Source of the DNA: CAYXXN01 sp964469055
GTDB lineage: Bacteria; Acidobacteriota; Thermoanaerobaculia; Multivoradales; JAHEKO01
DNA: 18,246 nt
Reading direction: 5' to 3'
NCBI GenBank assembly: GCA_964469055.1
Contig: CAYXXN010000045.1
Span: 1 to 18,246 of the forward strand
A program made the translations under genes and the position numbers. The notes beneath the pieces were generated by a model, which searched no databases, was not told where the DNA came from, and saw nothing but the letters and a program-made list of their open reading frames with translations. Below are positions 7,393 through 14,684 of the stretch, piece after piece (the first letter of the stretch is position 1; each line of letters begins with the position of its first letter).

Positions 7393-8888
7393 CGCTCCTC
7401 GAGGTGGTCGGCCAGCCGCAGGGCCAGCGCCAGGATCGTCAGGGTCGGATTGGAGCAGCCGCTGGTCGGAAAGACCGAGCTTCCCGCCACGTAGAGATTC
7501 TCGATCCCATGCACGCGGCAATCCGGGTCGACGACGCCGCGCTCGGCCGTCGCCGCCATCCGCGTGGTTCCGATGTGGTGGTTGCTCCAACGGGTGCGCT
7601 GCCAGAGCGCGTCGCCGTCGATGAGCCGGCGCACCCGGCCGCGCAGCTCGGCACCGAGGCTGCGAATCAGGCGATCGGCCGCGGAGCGCAGACTCGTCTC
7701 GTCCCGCTCGCCGAAACGCCACTCGAGTTTCACTCGCGGCAGGCCGAGATCGTCCTGCTGATCAGTGAGCGTAACCCGGTTCGACGGATCCGGCGCCTGC
7801 TCGCCGATCAAGTCTAGGGCGCCGAAGTACTGCGTGCCGGCCTGGGGGTCGGCGTGCTCCTCGGCGAGCTGCAGGACATCGGTGGCGAACGCCGCGACCT
7901 CCTGGCCGAGTTCGGGCCATTGCTCGGCGGTGGGTAGATCCTTGAGGAGCACGAGCGCGTTGAGCGTCCCCTGCTGTCGCTGCCACTCTGGAGCGAGCCG
8001 CAACCCGCCTTGGATCCGGTGCGGCACGCGAACGGGGAAGTGGACGCTGTAGTTATCCATCAACAATCGCCAGTAGGGGAGCACGACGTCGCCTAGGGCG
8101 ACGGCGGGGTGGTCCATGAAGTGGCGGCCCACGAGATCGCGGTCGTTGCCCAGACCGGCCGGCGCGACGTCTCGCGAAGCGAGCAGCAGGCGGGCGTTCT
8201 CGATGGCGCCGGTGGCGAGGACGTAGCGAGGCGAGGCGACGGTGAAGCGACCGCCGGGCCCCATGGCCTCGATCGCCTCGAGGCGCCGACCCTCCGGGTC
8301 GGCCGCGAGCCGTACGGCCGTGGCGTGGAGAAGCACGCGGACGCTCGCCGACGCCTCCAACTCGGCGCGATAGCGCTGACCGAAGCGGGTCGGCGGGCTC
8401 AGGTGGAAGAACGTCGTCTCGAACGCTTCGTCCTCCGCCAGCAGTCGCTGTGGTCGGCCGATGGTGGCCGGGTCGTAGTGGAAAGGCGTCACCTGGACGA
8501 GCTCGCACGCTCGCGTGTAGTAGGGATCGAGCGTCGAGCGCTCGATCGGCCAGCCCGCCGGCGTTACCCAGTCCCGGGGCTCGAAGTCCTCGGGGTCGAG
8601 CGGCCGGCAGTAGCCGTGCCAGTGGTTGGTGGTGCCGCCGAAGTAGGCCAGGCGGGAGGTCGTGAGGTAGCCGCTCTTCTCGCCGAGGATCGTGCCCTCG
8701 GCCTGGCCGACGTAGCGCTGCTGCACCGCCTCCTCGTATTCGAACCCGCCGCTCTCGAGGAGGAGGATCGCGCGGCCGGCGGCGGCGAGCTCACGGGCCA
8801 GGGTGATGCCGGCGGCCCCGGCGCCGACGATGCACAGGTCGGCCTCGAGGCGAGTGCCCGGGGCGAGCTCGGCGGCGTCGACGAACAT
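7389..8888 (-). CDS. GMC family oxidoreductase (FAD-dependent alcohol/sugar dehydrogenase)
   Basis: 499 residues. The dinucleotide-binding motif CIVGAGAAGITLARELAAAG is at 19-38, followed by the acidic ribose-binding end LLLESGG. YFGGTTNHWHGYCRPLDPEDF (82-102) is the GMC flavin/substrate region. GRHFMDHP lies mid-protein. The C-terminal catalytic block has H437-H438 in NHHIGTTRM, then LYVAGSSVFPTSGCSNPTLTI with N480, matching the His-Asn active site of the family. The architecture resembles gluconate or fructose dehydrogenase large subunits rather than choline oxidase. The electron acceptor is probably a quinone or cytochrome, but no cytochrome gene is in the window. The ATG at 8888 lies 12 nt from a TACAAT box, with no Shine-Dalgarno. 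Its stop overlaps the start of the Tat-signal partner by 4 nt. The substrate is not deducible. Confidence 0.9.
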   Translation of the reverse strand: MFVDAAELAPGTRLEADLCIVGAGAAGITLARELAAAGRAILLLESGGFEYEEAVQQRYVGQAEGTILGEKSGYLTTSRLAYFGGTTNHWHGYCRPLDPEDFEPRDWVTPAGWPIERSTLDPYYTRACELVQVTPFHYDPATIGRPQRLLAEDEAFETTFFHLSPPTRFGQRYRAELEASASVRVLLHATAVRLAADPEGRRLEAIEAMGPGGRFTVASPRYVLATGAIENARLLLASRDVAPAGLGNDRDLVGRHFMDHPAVALGDVVLPYWRLLMDNYSVHFPVRVPHRIQGGLRLAPEWQRQQGTLNALVLLKDLPTAEQWPELGQEVAAFATDVLQLAEEHADPQAGTQYFGALDLIGEQAPDPSNRVTLTDQQDDLGLPRVKLEWRFGERDETSLRSAADRLIRSLGAELRGRVRRLIDGDALWQRTRWSNHHIGTTRMAATAERGVVDPDCRVHGIENLYVAGSSVFPTSGCSNPTLTILALALRLADHLEER

Positions 8889-8900
8889 CGAAGCGGCGGG

Positions 8901-8906
8901 ATTGTA
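8901..8906 (-). promoter_or_regulatory. -10 box upstream of the GMC operon
   Basis: TACAAT reads on the minus strand at 8906-8901, 12 nt before the ATG at 8888, in the 42-bp gap after the nucleotidyltransferase. No good -35 is visible. An A/T-rich hexamer in this GC-rich background, with the same short distance to the start as at other units here, is the evidence. Confidence 0.4.
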
Positions 8907-8930
8907 TCGGGGCGCGGGCGGCGCTCCGCC

Positions 8931-9707
8931 TCAGTCGCTCCGGCGCGCGGCGAGCCAGCCGGGCGCCGCCGCCAGCGCCGCCGGCGTGCCGATGTCGAAC
9001 ACGCGGCCCCGCGGGAAGACGACTCCGTCGACCCGCATGCCGGAACGCAGAGCCGCCTGCAACGCGTGACCGAGTTGCAAGTTGTTCCCGGAGGCGGCAA
9101 GAGATCCAACGAGGAAATCGTGCAGGTACTCCGTGAACCGGGTGGTCCAGACCGCTGTCATCCAGGTGAAGGGGAAATCTGCGCCGCGCTCCTTGACGGC
9201 GAGGTCTCGCACCCGGCCGTCCGGCCCGAGGCTCACGAGGTCCGAGCGCTCGGGCTCGGCCGCTGGGAACAGGCCCAGGACGACCGGGGCGCCCGTCCTT
9301 GCCTGATTCTTCGACAGCTCGGCGAAGACGCCCCGCGGCTCGAGCAGCACGTCCGGGAAGCCCAGGGCGATGCGGCGGCCGCGGGTGAAAGGCCATGCGG
9401 CGTCGAGCGTGTGCACGATACTCGGCGTCTCGCCGACCATCAGCGTAACGACGGGGTAGGGGAGCGAGAGCGCCGCCAGCCGCAGCGGCACGTCGAGCTT
9501 CCGGCGGTGGGTGAGGACGAGCAGGCCAGCGGGCGCTGCGGCCGCGAAGGCCTCGAGCAGATCCTGGCAGGCGAGGCGGCGAGCGCCGGTGCCCGCGTCG
9601 GGGCCGACGGGGAGCACTTCCTTGCTGCTCGTGGAACCCGGCAGACGGCTCGCCCGCCCCGCCGCCGGGAACAGAGCCAGGAGGTCGCGGTTCTCAGGGT
9701 CGCTCAC
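8931..9707 (-). CDS. Sugar nucleotidyltransferase (RmlA/GalU-type NTP-transferase fold)
   Basis: 258 residues from a GTG at 9707. The N-terminal nucleotide-binding signature is LFPAAGRASRLPGSTSSKEVLPVG, the GxGxR...K-x-L-x-P pattern of hexose-1-phosphate nucleotidyltransferases. GFPDVLLEP around residue 117 holds the metal-binding aspartate in place of the usual GDN-type loop, and FDIGTPAALAAA near the C-terminus is the family's substrate-loop ending. It should couple a sugar-1-phosphate to NTP to give an activated NDP-sugar; the base and sugar are not clear. The GTG overlaps the flippase TGA as GTGA, so it is probably translationally coupled. The longest frame extends far upstream inside the flippase gene, but that part is an out-of-frame shadow. 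Confidence 0.85.
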   Translation of the reverse strand: MSDPENRDLLALFPAAGRASRLPGSTSSKEVLPVGPDAGTGARRLACQDLLEAFAAAAPAGLLVLTHRRKLDVPLRLAALSLPYPVVTLMVGETPSIVHTLDAAWPFTRGRRIALGFPDVLLEPRGVFAELSKNQARTGAPVVLGLFPAAEPERSDLVSLGPDGRVRDLAVKERGADFPFTWMTAVWTTRFTEYLHDFLVGSLAASGNNLQLGHALQAALRSGMRVDGVVFPRGRVFDIGTPAALAAAPGWLAARRSD

Positions 9708-11137
9708 GAGCCGCCGGTGCTGCTCGCCGGATCCCGGGCGAAAGCGACGAAGTCGCTCCCGAACCTCCACCACGACAGGGCCAGGCACACGGCGACCGCG
9801 GTCGCACTGAGGACGAGGCGCAACAGCAGGTGGTCGCCCGCCGCGAACCAAGCGGCGGCGAAAGGCAGCACCGGCGGCAGGTAGATCCAGGCGAGGTCGC
9901 CGAGCAGGCGGGAGAACGCCGTCGGGTCGAGCCGCCGCAGGGCCCACACCATCACGGCCATGCCCAGCGGCAGGAAGTTGGTGAGCGCCATTCCCCGCGG
10001 GCCGAGGGTACCAGTGGCGAGCCAGCCGACGACGGCGAAGCTCATGAGGGTGAGCGTCGTGGCGAGAATCCAGAGACGATCCCCGTCGCGCACCTTGAGG
10101 ACTTCGCCGCCCAGACGCGTGAAGGGATCGACGAGCGGCGCCAGGGCGAGCAGACGCAGGAAGGTCGGCGCCTCGACCCACTCGCCGCCGCCGAGGATCC
10201 GCACCGCCAGCTCCGCATTGACCATCAAGAAGCAGGCCGCCGGCACCTCGACGGCCGAGATGAGGAGGGTAGCGAGCCTGTAGGCCTCGAGCATCTTCGC
10301 CGGTGCCTGGCGGAGAGCGGCGAGCGCCGGGTAGAGGGCGCGCGCCACCGCTGGCTGCAGGATGGTCACCGTCATGAAGGCCGTCTCGTAGGCCAGGCCG
10401 TAGTTGCCCAGCAGGGCCGCGCCGAACCGGGCCCCGAGGATCAGCCGGTCGACGTACTGCACGAGAATCAAGAGGAACCAGATGAGGGCGAGCGGGAGAC
10501 TGCCCCGCACGAGGGCCCCCGTCCGCCCGCGCTCGAAGACGAGCGGCATGCGCCCCCAGGCACGCAGCCACAGGTGCGCGGCGTAGAGCGCCGTCGAGCC
10601 CACGTGGGCGGCGACCAGGCTCCAGACCCCGCAGCCGGCCTGCGCGAGCAGGATCGAGGTCACGGCGAAGGCGAGGTTGCGCAGCAACTCGGGGACCACC
10701 GCCCGGCCGATCTCGAGCTCGGACTCGAAATAGACGCGCGGCACCGAGGCGAGCCCGTCGAGGAGGAGGAAGAGTCCCAGCCAGCGCAGCACCCCTACGA
10801 CGTCCGGGTGCGGCTCGGAGAAACCCTGGGCGAGGAGCGGCGCGCCGACCACGGTCGCCAGCGTCAAGACGCCGCCCCAGACCGCCTCGACCGCCAGCAG
10901 GTTGCCGTACGGCCGGGGCTGAACGCGCACCACGTGGTAGACGAGTCCGAGGTCGCGCACTGCGCCCAGGATCAAGAACACGGCCAGGGCCCAGTCCCAG
11001 ACGCCCCAGTCGGCGGGATCCACCAGGCGCCGCAGGACCAGGCGCGTGCCGAAGGTCACCGCCACGCGGCACAGCTGCGACAGCGTGGCGGCCACCGCCG
11101 AACGGTAGAGCCGCTGGGCGGTGGTCTGCTCGTCCAC
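9704..11137 (-). CDS. Polysaccharide flippase (Wzx/MOP superfamily)
   Basis: 477 residues with about 12-14 hydrophobic segments throughout. The N-terminal region (AQRLYRSAVAATLSQLCRVAVTFGTRLVLRR...VDPADWGVW) follows the start of lipopolysaccharide and O-antigen exporters, in which the first helix is followed by LxPxxxGxW/Y. It also has YVDRLILGARFGAALLGNYGLAYE mid-protein, a pattern common in these flippases (DxxxxG...lG.Y.lay). It probably moves a lipid-linked oligosaccharide across the inner membrane. The start is a GTG at 11137 whose G is shared with the TAG of the SDR gene (1-nt overlap), and its stop overlaps the nucleotidyltransferase start, so the three genes form one tightly packed unit. 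Confidence 0.85.
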   Translation of the reverse strand: MDEQTTAQRLYRSAVAATLSQLCRVAVTFGTRLVLRRLVDPADWGVWDWALAVFLILGAVRDLGLVYHVVRVQPRPYGNLLAVEAVWGGVLTLATVVGAPLLAQGFSEPHPDVVGVLRWLGLFLLLDGLASVPRVYFESELEIGRAVVPELLRNLAFAVTSILLAQAGCGVWSLVAAHVGSTALYAAHLWLRAWGRMPLVFERGRTGALVRGSLPLALIWFLLILVQYVDRLILGARFGAALLGNYGLAYETAFMTVTILQPAVARALYPALAALRQAPAKMLEAYRLATLLISAVEVPAACFLMVNAELAVRILGGGEWVEAPTFLRLLALAPLVDPFTRLGGEVLKVRDGDRLWILATTLTLMSFAVVGWLATGTLGPRGMALTNFLPLGMAVMVWALRRLDPTAFSRLLGDLAWIYLPPVLPFAAAWFAAGDHLLLRLVLSATAVAVCLALSWWRFGSDFVAFARDPASSTGGS

Positions 11138-11862
11138 TACGCCGGTTTACGGAAGGGCCGGATCTGGAGGTCGGTGATCTCGGCGGTGCGCGGCAGGGCG
11201 AGGGCGGCCAGCACGGCCGCCGCTACGTCGTCGGGCTGCAGGAGCGACTCCGGCCGATAGGGCCTCTGTTCCAGGGCGTGGAGGCGCTCCTGGGTCGGGG
11301 TCGCCGTGCGGCCGGGGTAGACCGATAGCACGCGGACGCCGCGGTCGTTCTCCTCGAGGCGGAGCGCGTCCGCCAGACCCTTGAGGGCGTGTTTGGTGGC
11401 GGCGTAGACGCCGGCCCCGGCGCCCGCCCGGCGGCCGGCCGAAGAGTTCATGAACACGATCTGGCCGCCGGTGCGGCGCAGCGAGGGCAGCAGCGAGCGG
11501 GTCAGCAGAAAGGGTCCGCGCACGTTCACCGCGAACTGCTCGTCGAACTCGGCGAGGCTCGCCTCGGCGAGGTCGCTCGGGTGGATGGCCGCCGCGCAGT
11601 GGACGAGCACGTCGAGCAGGAAGGCGTCGGTGATGACGCTGCCGAGGACCGCCACCCCTTCGGGCTCGCTCACGTCGAAGGCGTGGGGTGTCGCCCGGCC
11701 ACCGCTGCGCTCGGCCTCGGCGGCCGTCGCCACCAGGCGCTCCCGGTTGCGCCCGACCAGATGCACGTGCGCGCCGAGCGAGGCCAAGGCCACGGCGATG
11801 GCGCGACCGATGCCGCTGCCGGCGCCGGTGACGACGGCCGTGCGGGGACGGAAGTCGGTCAC
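11137..11862 (-). CDS. Short-chain dehydrogenase/reductase (SDR)
   Basis: 241 residues from the GTG at 11862. The NAD(P) motif TGAGSGIG is at 12-19, the active-site set is N113 (NVRG), S140/S141 (NSSAG), Y153 and K157 (YAATK), and VYPGRTATPTQ follows. This is a complete classical SDR of usual length. The reading frame continues upstream to 12141, but that extension runs antisense to the GT2 gene and lacks SDR homology, so I chose the GTG just before TDFRP, which lies 24 nt after a TATGAT box. Classical SDRs reduce or oxidise a carbonyl/alcohol; being first in the unit with a flippase and a nucleotidyltransferase suggests sugar or lipid-carrier modification, but the substrate is unknown. Confidence 0.87.
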   Translation of the reverse strand: MTDFRPRTAVVTGAGSGIGRAIAVALASLGAHVHLVGRNRERLVATAAEAERSGGRATPHAFDVSEPEGVAVLGSVITDAFLLDVLVHCAAAIHPSDLAEASLAEFDEQFAVNVRGPFLLTRSLLPSLRRTGGQIVFMNSSAGRRAGAGAGVYAATKHALKGLADALRLEENDRGVRVLSVYPGRTATPTQERLHALEQRPYRPESLLQPDDVAAAVLAALALPRTAEITDLQIRPFRKPA

Positions 11863-11886
11863 GAGGAGGGTCGTGGTGCCGGCGCG

Positions 11887-11892
11887 ATCATA
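11887..11892 (-). promoter_or_regulatory. -10 box for the SDR-flippase-nucleotidyltransferase unit
   Basis: TATGAT reads on the minus strand at 11892-11887, within the 60-bp divergent gap, 24 nt before the GTG at 11862. It differs from the consensus TATAAT at one position. No -35 with a good match is visible. Confidence 0.5.
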
Positions 11893-11903
11893 GCGCGGGC
11901 CGC

Positions 11904-11912
11904 TGCTAGCAT
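11904..11912 (+). promoter_or_regulatory. Extended -10 promoter for the GT2 gene
   Basis: TGCTAGCAT is identical to the box at 4824-4832, and TAGCAT (11907-11912) again lies exactly 10 nt before the ATG. No Shine-Dalgarno lies between, so a near-leaderless transcript is likely. It is interleaved with the oppositely directed promoter of the SDR unit. Confidence 0.5.
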
Positions 11913-11922
11913 CGCGGCCTCG

Positions 11923-12855
11923 ATGACCAGCTCCGCCCCACGGGTCGCGGCCGTCGTCCTCAACTACAACGGCCGCGAGGTGACGCTCCAGACCCTCGCG
12001 AGCTTGAGCCGGCTCGCCTACGTGAGCTTCGACGTCGTGGTGGTCGACAACGGCTCGACGGACGGCTCCGCCGCGGCGGTCGCGGAAGGGTTCCCTTACG
12101 TGATGCAGTTGCGGGTGGAGGTGAACCAGGGGATCGCCCACGGCTTGAACGCAGGCGTGCGCTGGGCGTTGGCGCGGGACTACGACTACGTGCTGATCTT
12201 GAACAACGACATCGAGGTCGATCCGGCAATGCTTGAGGAACTGATCCGGGTAGGGGAAGGGGATTCACGGATCGGTTGCGTGGGACCGAAGGCCTACTAC
12301 TACGGTGACCGAAAGCGCATTTGGTCGGCCGGCGGGATCTTGCGTTTCCGCGAGGCCGTGACCCGGGAGCGGGGGATGGGCGAGATCGACCGCGGGCAGT
12401 TCGACGAGCCGGGCGAAGTCGACTACGTCAACGGCTGCGCCGCCTTGCTCCGCGCTTCGGTGCTGCGCGAGGTGGGTCTGTTCGATCCCGTCTACTTCGT
12501 CTCCTGCGAAGATGCCGACTGGTGCACGCGGATGAAGCGCCGCGGGTGGCGCTGCTGGTACGCGCCGCGGGCCGTCCTGTGGCACATGGTCTCCCACACG
12601 ACGGGGGGCTACCGGGCGGGGCGGACCTACCAGACGGGGCGGAGCACTGTGATCTACGTGCGCCGCTACGCGAGCCTCCGCCAGTGGTGTAGCTTCCTCG
12701 CGTTCTTGGCCGTGTCCGTCCCCATCGCCTTCCTGCGGGAGTTGCCGCGCGGCAACCAGGCGGCGGCGCTCGCCAAACTGCGCGGCGCTTGGGCGGGCTT
12801 GCGCGTGCCGCTTGCCCCTCCGCCACGCTGGGAGCCGTCGCGGGAGGCCGCCTGA
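11923..12855 (+). CDS. GT2 family glycosyltransferase (rhamnosyltransferase-like)
   Basis: 310 residues from the ATG at 11923; the frame is open far upstream, but homology starts at AAVVLNYNGREVTLQTLASL. Landmarks are VVVVDNGSTDGS (38-49), NQGIAHGLNAGVRWAL (68-83), the metal-binding LNNDIEVD (93-100, equivalent to DxD), VDYVNGCAALLRASVLREVGLFD (167-188) and the acidic ED pair at 196-197 in SCEDADWC. This is the WbbL/RfbF-like GT2 pattern, which often transfers rhamnose or related deoxysugars from an NDP donor in the cytoplasm. One hydrophobic stretch at about 257-271 could associate with the membrane. The stop overlaps the next start (TGATG), so the two genes are coupled. Confidence 0.9.
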   Translation: MTSSAPRVAAVVLNYNGREVTLQTLASLSRLAYVSFDVVVVDNGSTDGSAAAVAEGFPYVMQLRVEVNQGIAHGLNAGVRWALARDYDYVLILNNDIEVDPAMLEELIRVGEGDSRIGCVGPKAYYYGDRKRIWSAGGILRFREAVTRERGMGEIDRGQFDEPGEVDYVNGCAALLRASVLREVGLFDPVYFVSCEDADWCTRMKRRGWRCWYAPRAVLWHMVSHTTGGYRAGRTYQTGRSTVIYVRRYASLRQWCSFLAFLAVSVPIAFLRELPRGNQAAALAKLRGAWAGLRVPLAPPPRWEPSREAA

Positions 12856-13391
12856 TGTTCGCCAACCTCGTCGCCGACACGCGGCGGCTGCGCGAGATCA
12901 AGACCAAGCGGGCGCCCTGGTACGTCCTCGAGTCGCTGCTCTTCGAAAACGGCTACCAGGCGGTGATCCTGTACCGTCTGGCCCACTGGTTCCGGCGCCG
13001 CCGGATCGCCGTGGTGCCGGCGCTGCTGCACAAGGTCTCGATCGCGTGGACGGGTGTCGATATCGCCCCTGCCGCCGAAGTCGGCCCCGGGCTGATGATC
13101 GGCCACGGCGTCGGTCTGGTGATCGGGAATCGGGTGAAGGTAGGAAGCAACGCCCATTTCGTTCATGGGGTGACGATCGGCGGTTCGAGCCCGCGGCATC
13201 GAGCGGAGATGCCCACTCTCGGTGACGGGGTGTTCGTGGGAGCCCATGCCGCGGTCCTCGGCCCGATCCACATCGGCGACGGCTGCTTCATCGGCGCCAA
13301 CGCCGTGGTGACGGCCGACGTGCCGGCCGGCAGCAAGGTCGTGGCTCCATCCTGTTCCGTCAGTCCGCCTCGGCCAGCAGCCGAGCCTTGA
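12855..13391 (+). CDS. CysE-like left-handed beta-helix O-acetyltransferase
   Basis: 178 residues from the ATG at 12855, which shares its A with the GT2 stop. GGAGG lies 7 nt upstream, a good Shine-Dalgarno. The N-terminal 60 residues are helical and basic. From about 66 come hexapeptide repeats: VDIAPAAEVGPGLMIGHGVG, VIGNRVKVGSNAHFVHGVTIGG, then LGDGVFVGAHAAVLGPIHIGDGCFIGANAVVTADVPAGS. D69 and H84 match the catalytic Asp-His of serine acetyltransferases. The Asp normally just before that His is G83, and the Arg-His before the P-x-L (DRHPKI in E. coli CysE) reads Glu-Met here. Those residues bind serine in CysE, so a sugar acceptor is plausible. The usual VVG-x-PA end is replaced by an odd 15-residue tail overlapping the convergent gene. 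Confidence 0.82.
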   Translation: MFANLVADTRRLREIKTKRAPWYVLESLLFENGYQAVILYRLAHWFRRRRIAVVPALLHKVSIAWTGVDIAPAAEVGPGLMIGHGVGLVIGNRVKVGSNAHFVHGVTIGGSSPRHRAEMPTLGDGVFVGAHAAVLGPIHIGDGCFIGANAVVTADVPAGSKVVAPSCSVSPPRPAAEP

Positions 13392-14682
13392 GCAAGTCCG
13401 CGGTCGCCTGTTCCACCTCGCCGAGCGGGAGCCCCGAGCGCTCGGCGACATCGACGAGCGAATGTTCGCCATCCGCCAGGCTCAGCACCCAGAGCAGCGC
13501 CAGCTCGCGTTCGCGGCCGTGGTCGCTCCCGCCTAGGCTCCGATAGAGACCTCGCCGGCCGAGTTGCGGCTCGCCCTCCGGGGCGAGGCTGCGGTAGAGA
13601 CGCGCGCCCTCGAGCTCGGCCACCACCGCCAGGTAGGCGGCGAGCGACCCGGCGAGCGATCCGGGCCGGATGAAGCCTAGGTCGTCGGCCGAGGTGTGGT
13701 ACTCGGGGTAGCGGCCGTAGGGCGTGCGGGTGAGCGACCCCACCGGCAAGCGAAACCCCGGTGAGGCGTACTGCCGCTCGTCGTAGCCGTAGGGAACGAA
13801 CTCCTCGACCGTCACGGCCTCACCCAGCCGGCGCAGGGCTCGAACGACCGCCCGGTCGATCAGGGCGTTTCCCTGCCAGGTCTTCTTGTAGTGGAAGCTC
13901 CCCCCGTCGCCCAAGTTGGCGGCCACCAGGCCGGCTCGGACGCGGCCGGCGCGCCCGCGGTTCGCGGCCAGCCACACGATCGAGCCGATCGTGCCGGGGA
14001 TGAACAGGAAGCGATAAGACCAACGGCGCTCGAGCCTCCCGATGAGCTCGGCGAGGAACGTCGCCACCGCAATCCCCGAGAGGTTGTCGTTGGCGAGCGA
14101 CGGATGACAGACGTGACAGGAGACCAGAAACTCGCGCTCACTCGTGCCCGGCAACAGCAGTTCGCCGTACGTGAGGTGTCCGGGTGCGAGGGTCGCATCG
14201 ATGTGCACCTCGTACTCGCCGTCAGGAAGCGTCTCGCGCAGCCGGTGGGGCAGGCAGAAGCCCCAGCGTTCGGCCCAGTACGACGTGCGGTAGGGGATGA
14301 GGTCGGGCTGCTCGGGGAGCGAGTGCAGGTGCTCCTGCAGCTCGGCGAGCGGCAGTTTCGTGCGGACCGGCACGCTGTAACCGACCACGTGAAGGTTGTT
14401 CCGCGCCGCGTCCACGATCCGCTGGCCGTCGGGTCCGGCGATCCACGCCTCGCGCAAGCTCCACTCGCGGGGCACCGTCCAGTCGAGCACCGGGGTGCCG
14501 CTGGCGACCTCGACGACCCGGAGCGGGATCCGCTCGCCGAGGATCCGCAGCGTCGCGCGCACTCCCTCGCCGGTGAGGCTCCTCGGAATCGGGTAGAGGC
14601 GTGCCGCCAGCGCGTGCATCTCCCGTCCGAGGCGCTCGCGGTCGAGCGCGGCGAGGGCCGCCGCAAGCGTGCGCGCGCTCAC
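13360..14682 (-). CDS. Aminopeptidase-like protein, DUF4910/DUF2172 type, with C-terminal winged helix
   Basis: 440 residues from the GTG at 14682, which has GAGGG 6 nt upstream; a TTG overlapping the epimerase stop is the alternative. LYPIPRSLTGEGVR (29-42) is the family's start signature. The M28-like metal region is SCHVCHPSLANDNLSG (188-203), with H190/H193 and D199, followed by FIPGTIGSIVWLA (228-240), NLGDGGSFHYKKT, GYDERQYASPG and EYHTSADDL (H329). About 65 C-terminal residues after GGSDHGRERELALLWVLSL look like a helix-turn-helix. The fold is peptidase-like, but these proteins recur in surface-polysaccharide loci and I know of no proven substrate. It is the third gene of a unit after the C-methyltransferase and epimerase, with a 2-nt gap. 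Its last 32 nt overlap the convergent acetyltransferase. Confidence 0.85.
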   Translation of the reverse strand: MSARTLAAALAALDRERLGREMHALAARLYPIPRSLTGEGVRATLRILGERIPLRVVEVASGTPVLDWTVPREWSLREAWIAGPDGQRIVDAARNNLHVVGYSVPVRTKLPLAELQEHLHSLPEQPDLIPYRTSYWAERWGFCLPHRLRETLPDGEYEVHIDATLAPGHLTYGELLLPGTSEREFLVSCHVCHPSLANDNLSGIAVATFLAELIGRLERRWSYRFLFIPGTIGSIVWLAANRGRAGRVRAGLVAANLGDGGSFHYKKTWQGNALIDRAVVRALRRLGEAVTVEEFVPYGYDERQYASPGFRLPVGSLTRTPYGRYPEYHTSADDLGFIRPGSLAGSLAAYLAVVAELEGARLYRSLAPEGEPQLGRRGLYRSLGGSDHGRERELALLWVLSLADGEHSLVDVAERSGLPLGEVEQATADLLKARLLAEAD

Positions 14683-14684
14683 GC

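Noticed and set aside
9708..11072. Upstream part of the 713-codon minus-strand frame that contains the nucleotidyltransferase
   Set aside because: It is an out-of-frame reading of the flippase gene. Only the portion from the GTG at 9707 shows nucleotidyltransferase motifs.
11389..11922. N-terminal extension of the GT2 frame
   Set aside because: It is antisense to the SDR gene; GT2 homology starts at the ATG at 11923.
11863..12141. N-terminal extension of the SDR frame
   Set aside because: It is antisense to the GT2 gene, crosses the divergent promoter region and has no similarity to SDRs; the Rossmann motif begins directly after the GTG at 11862.
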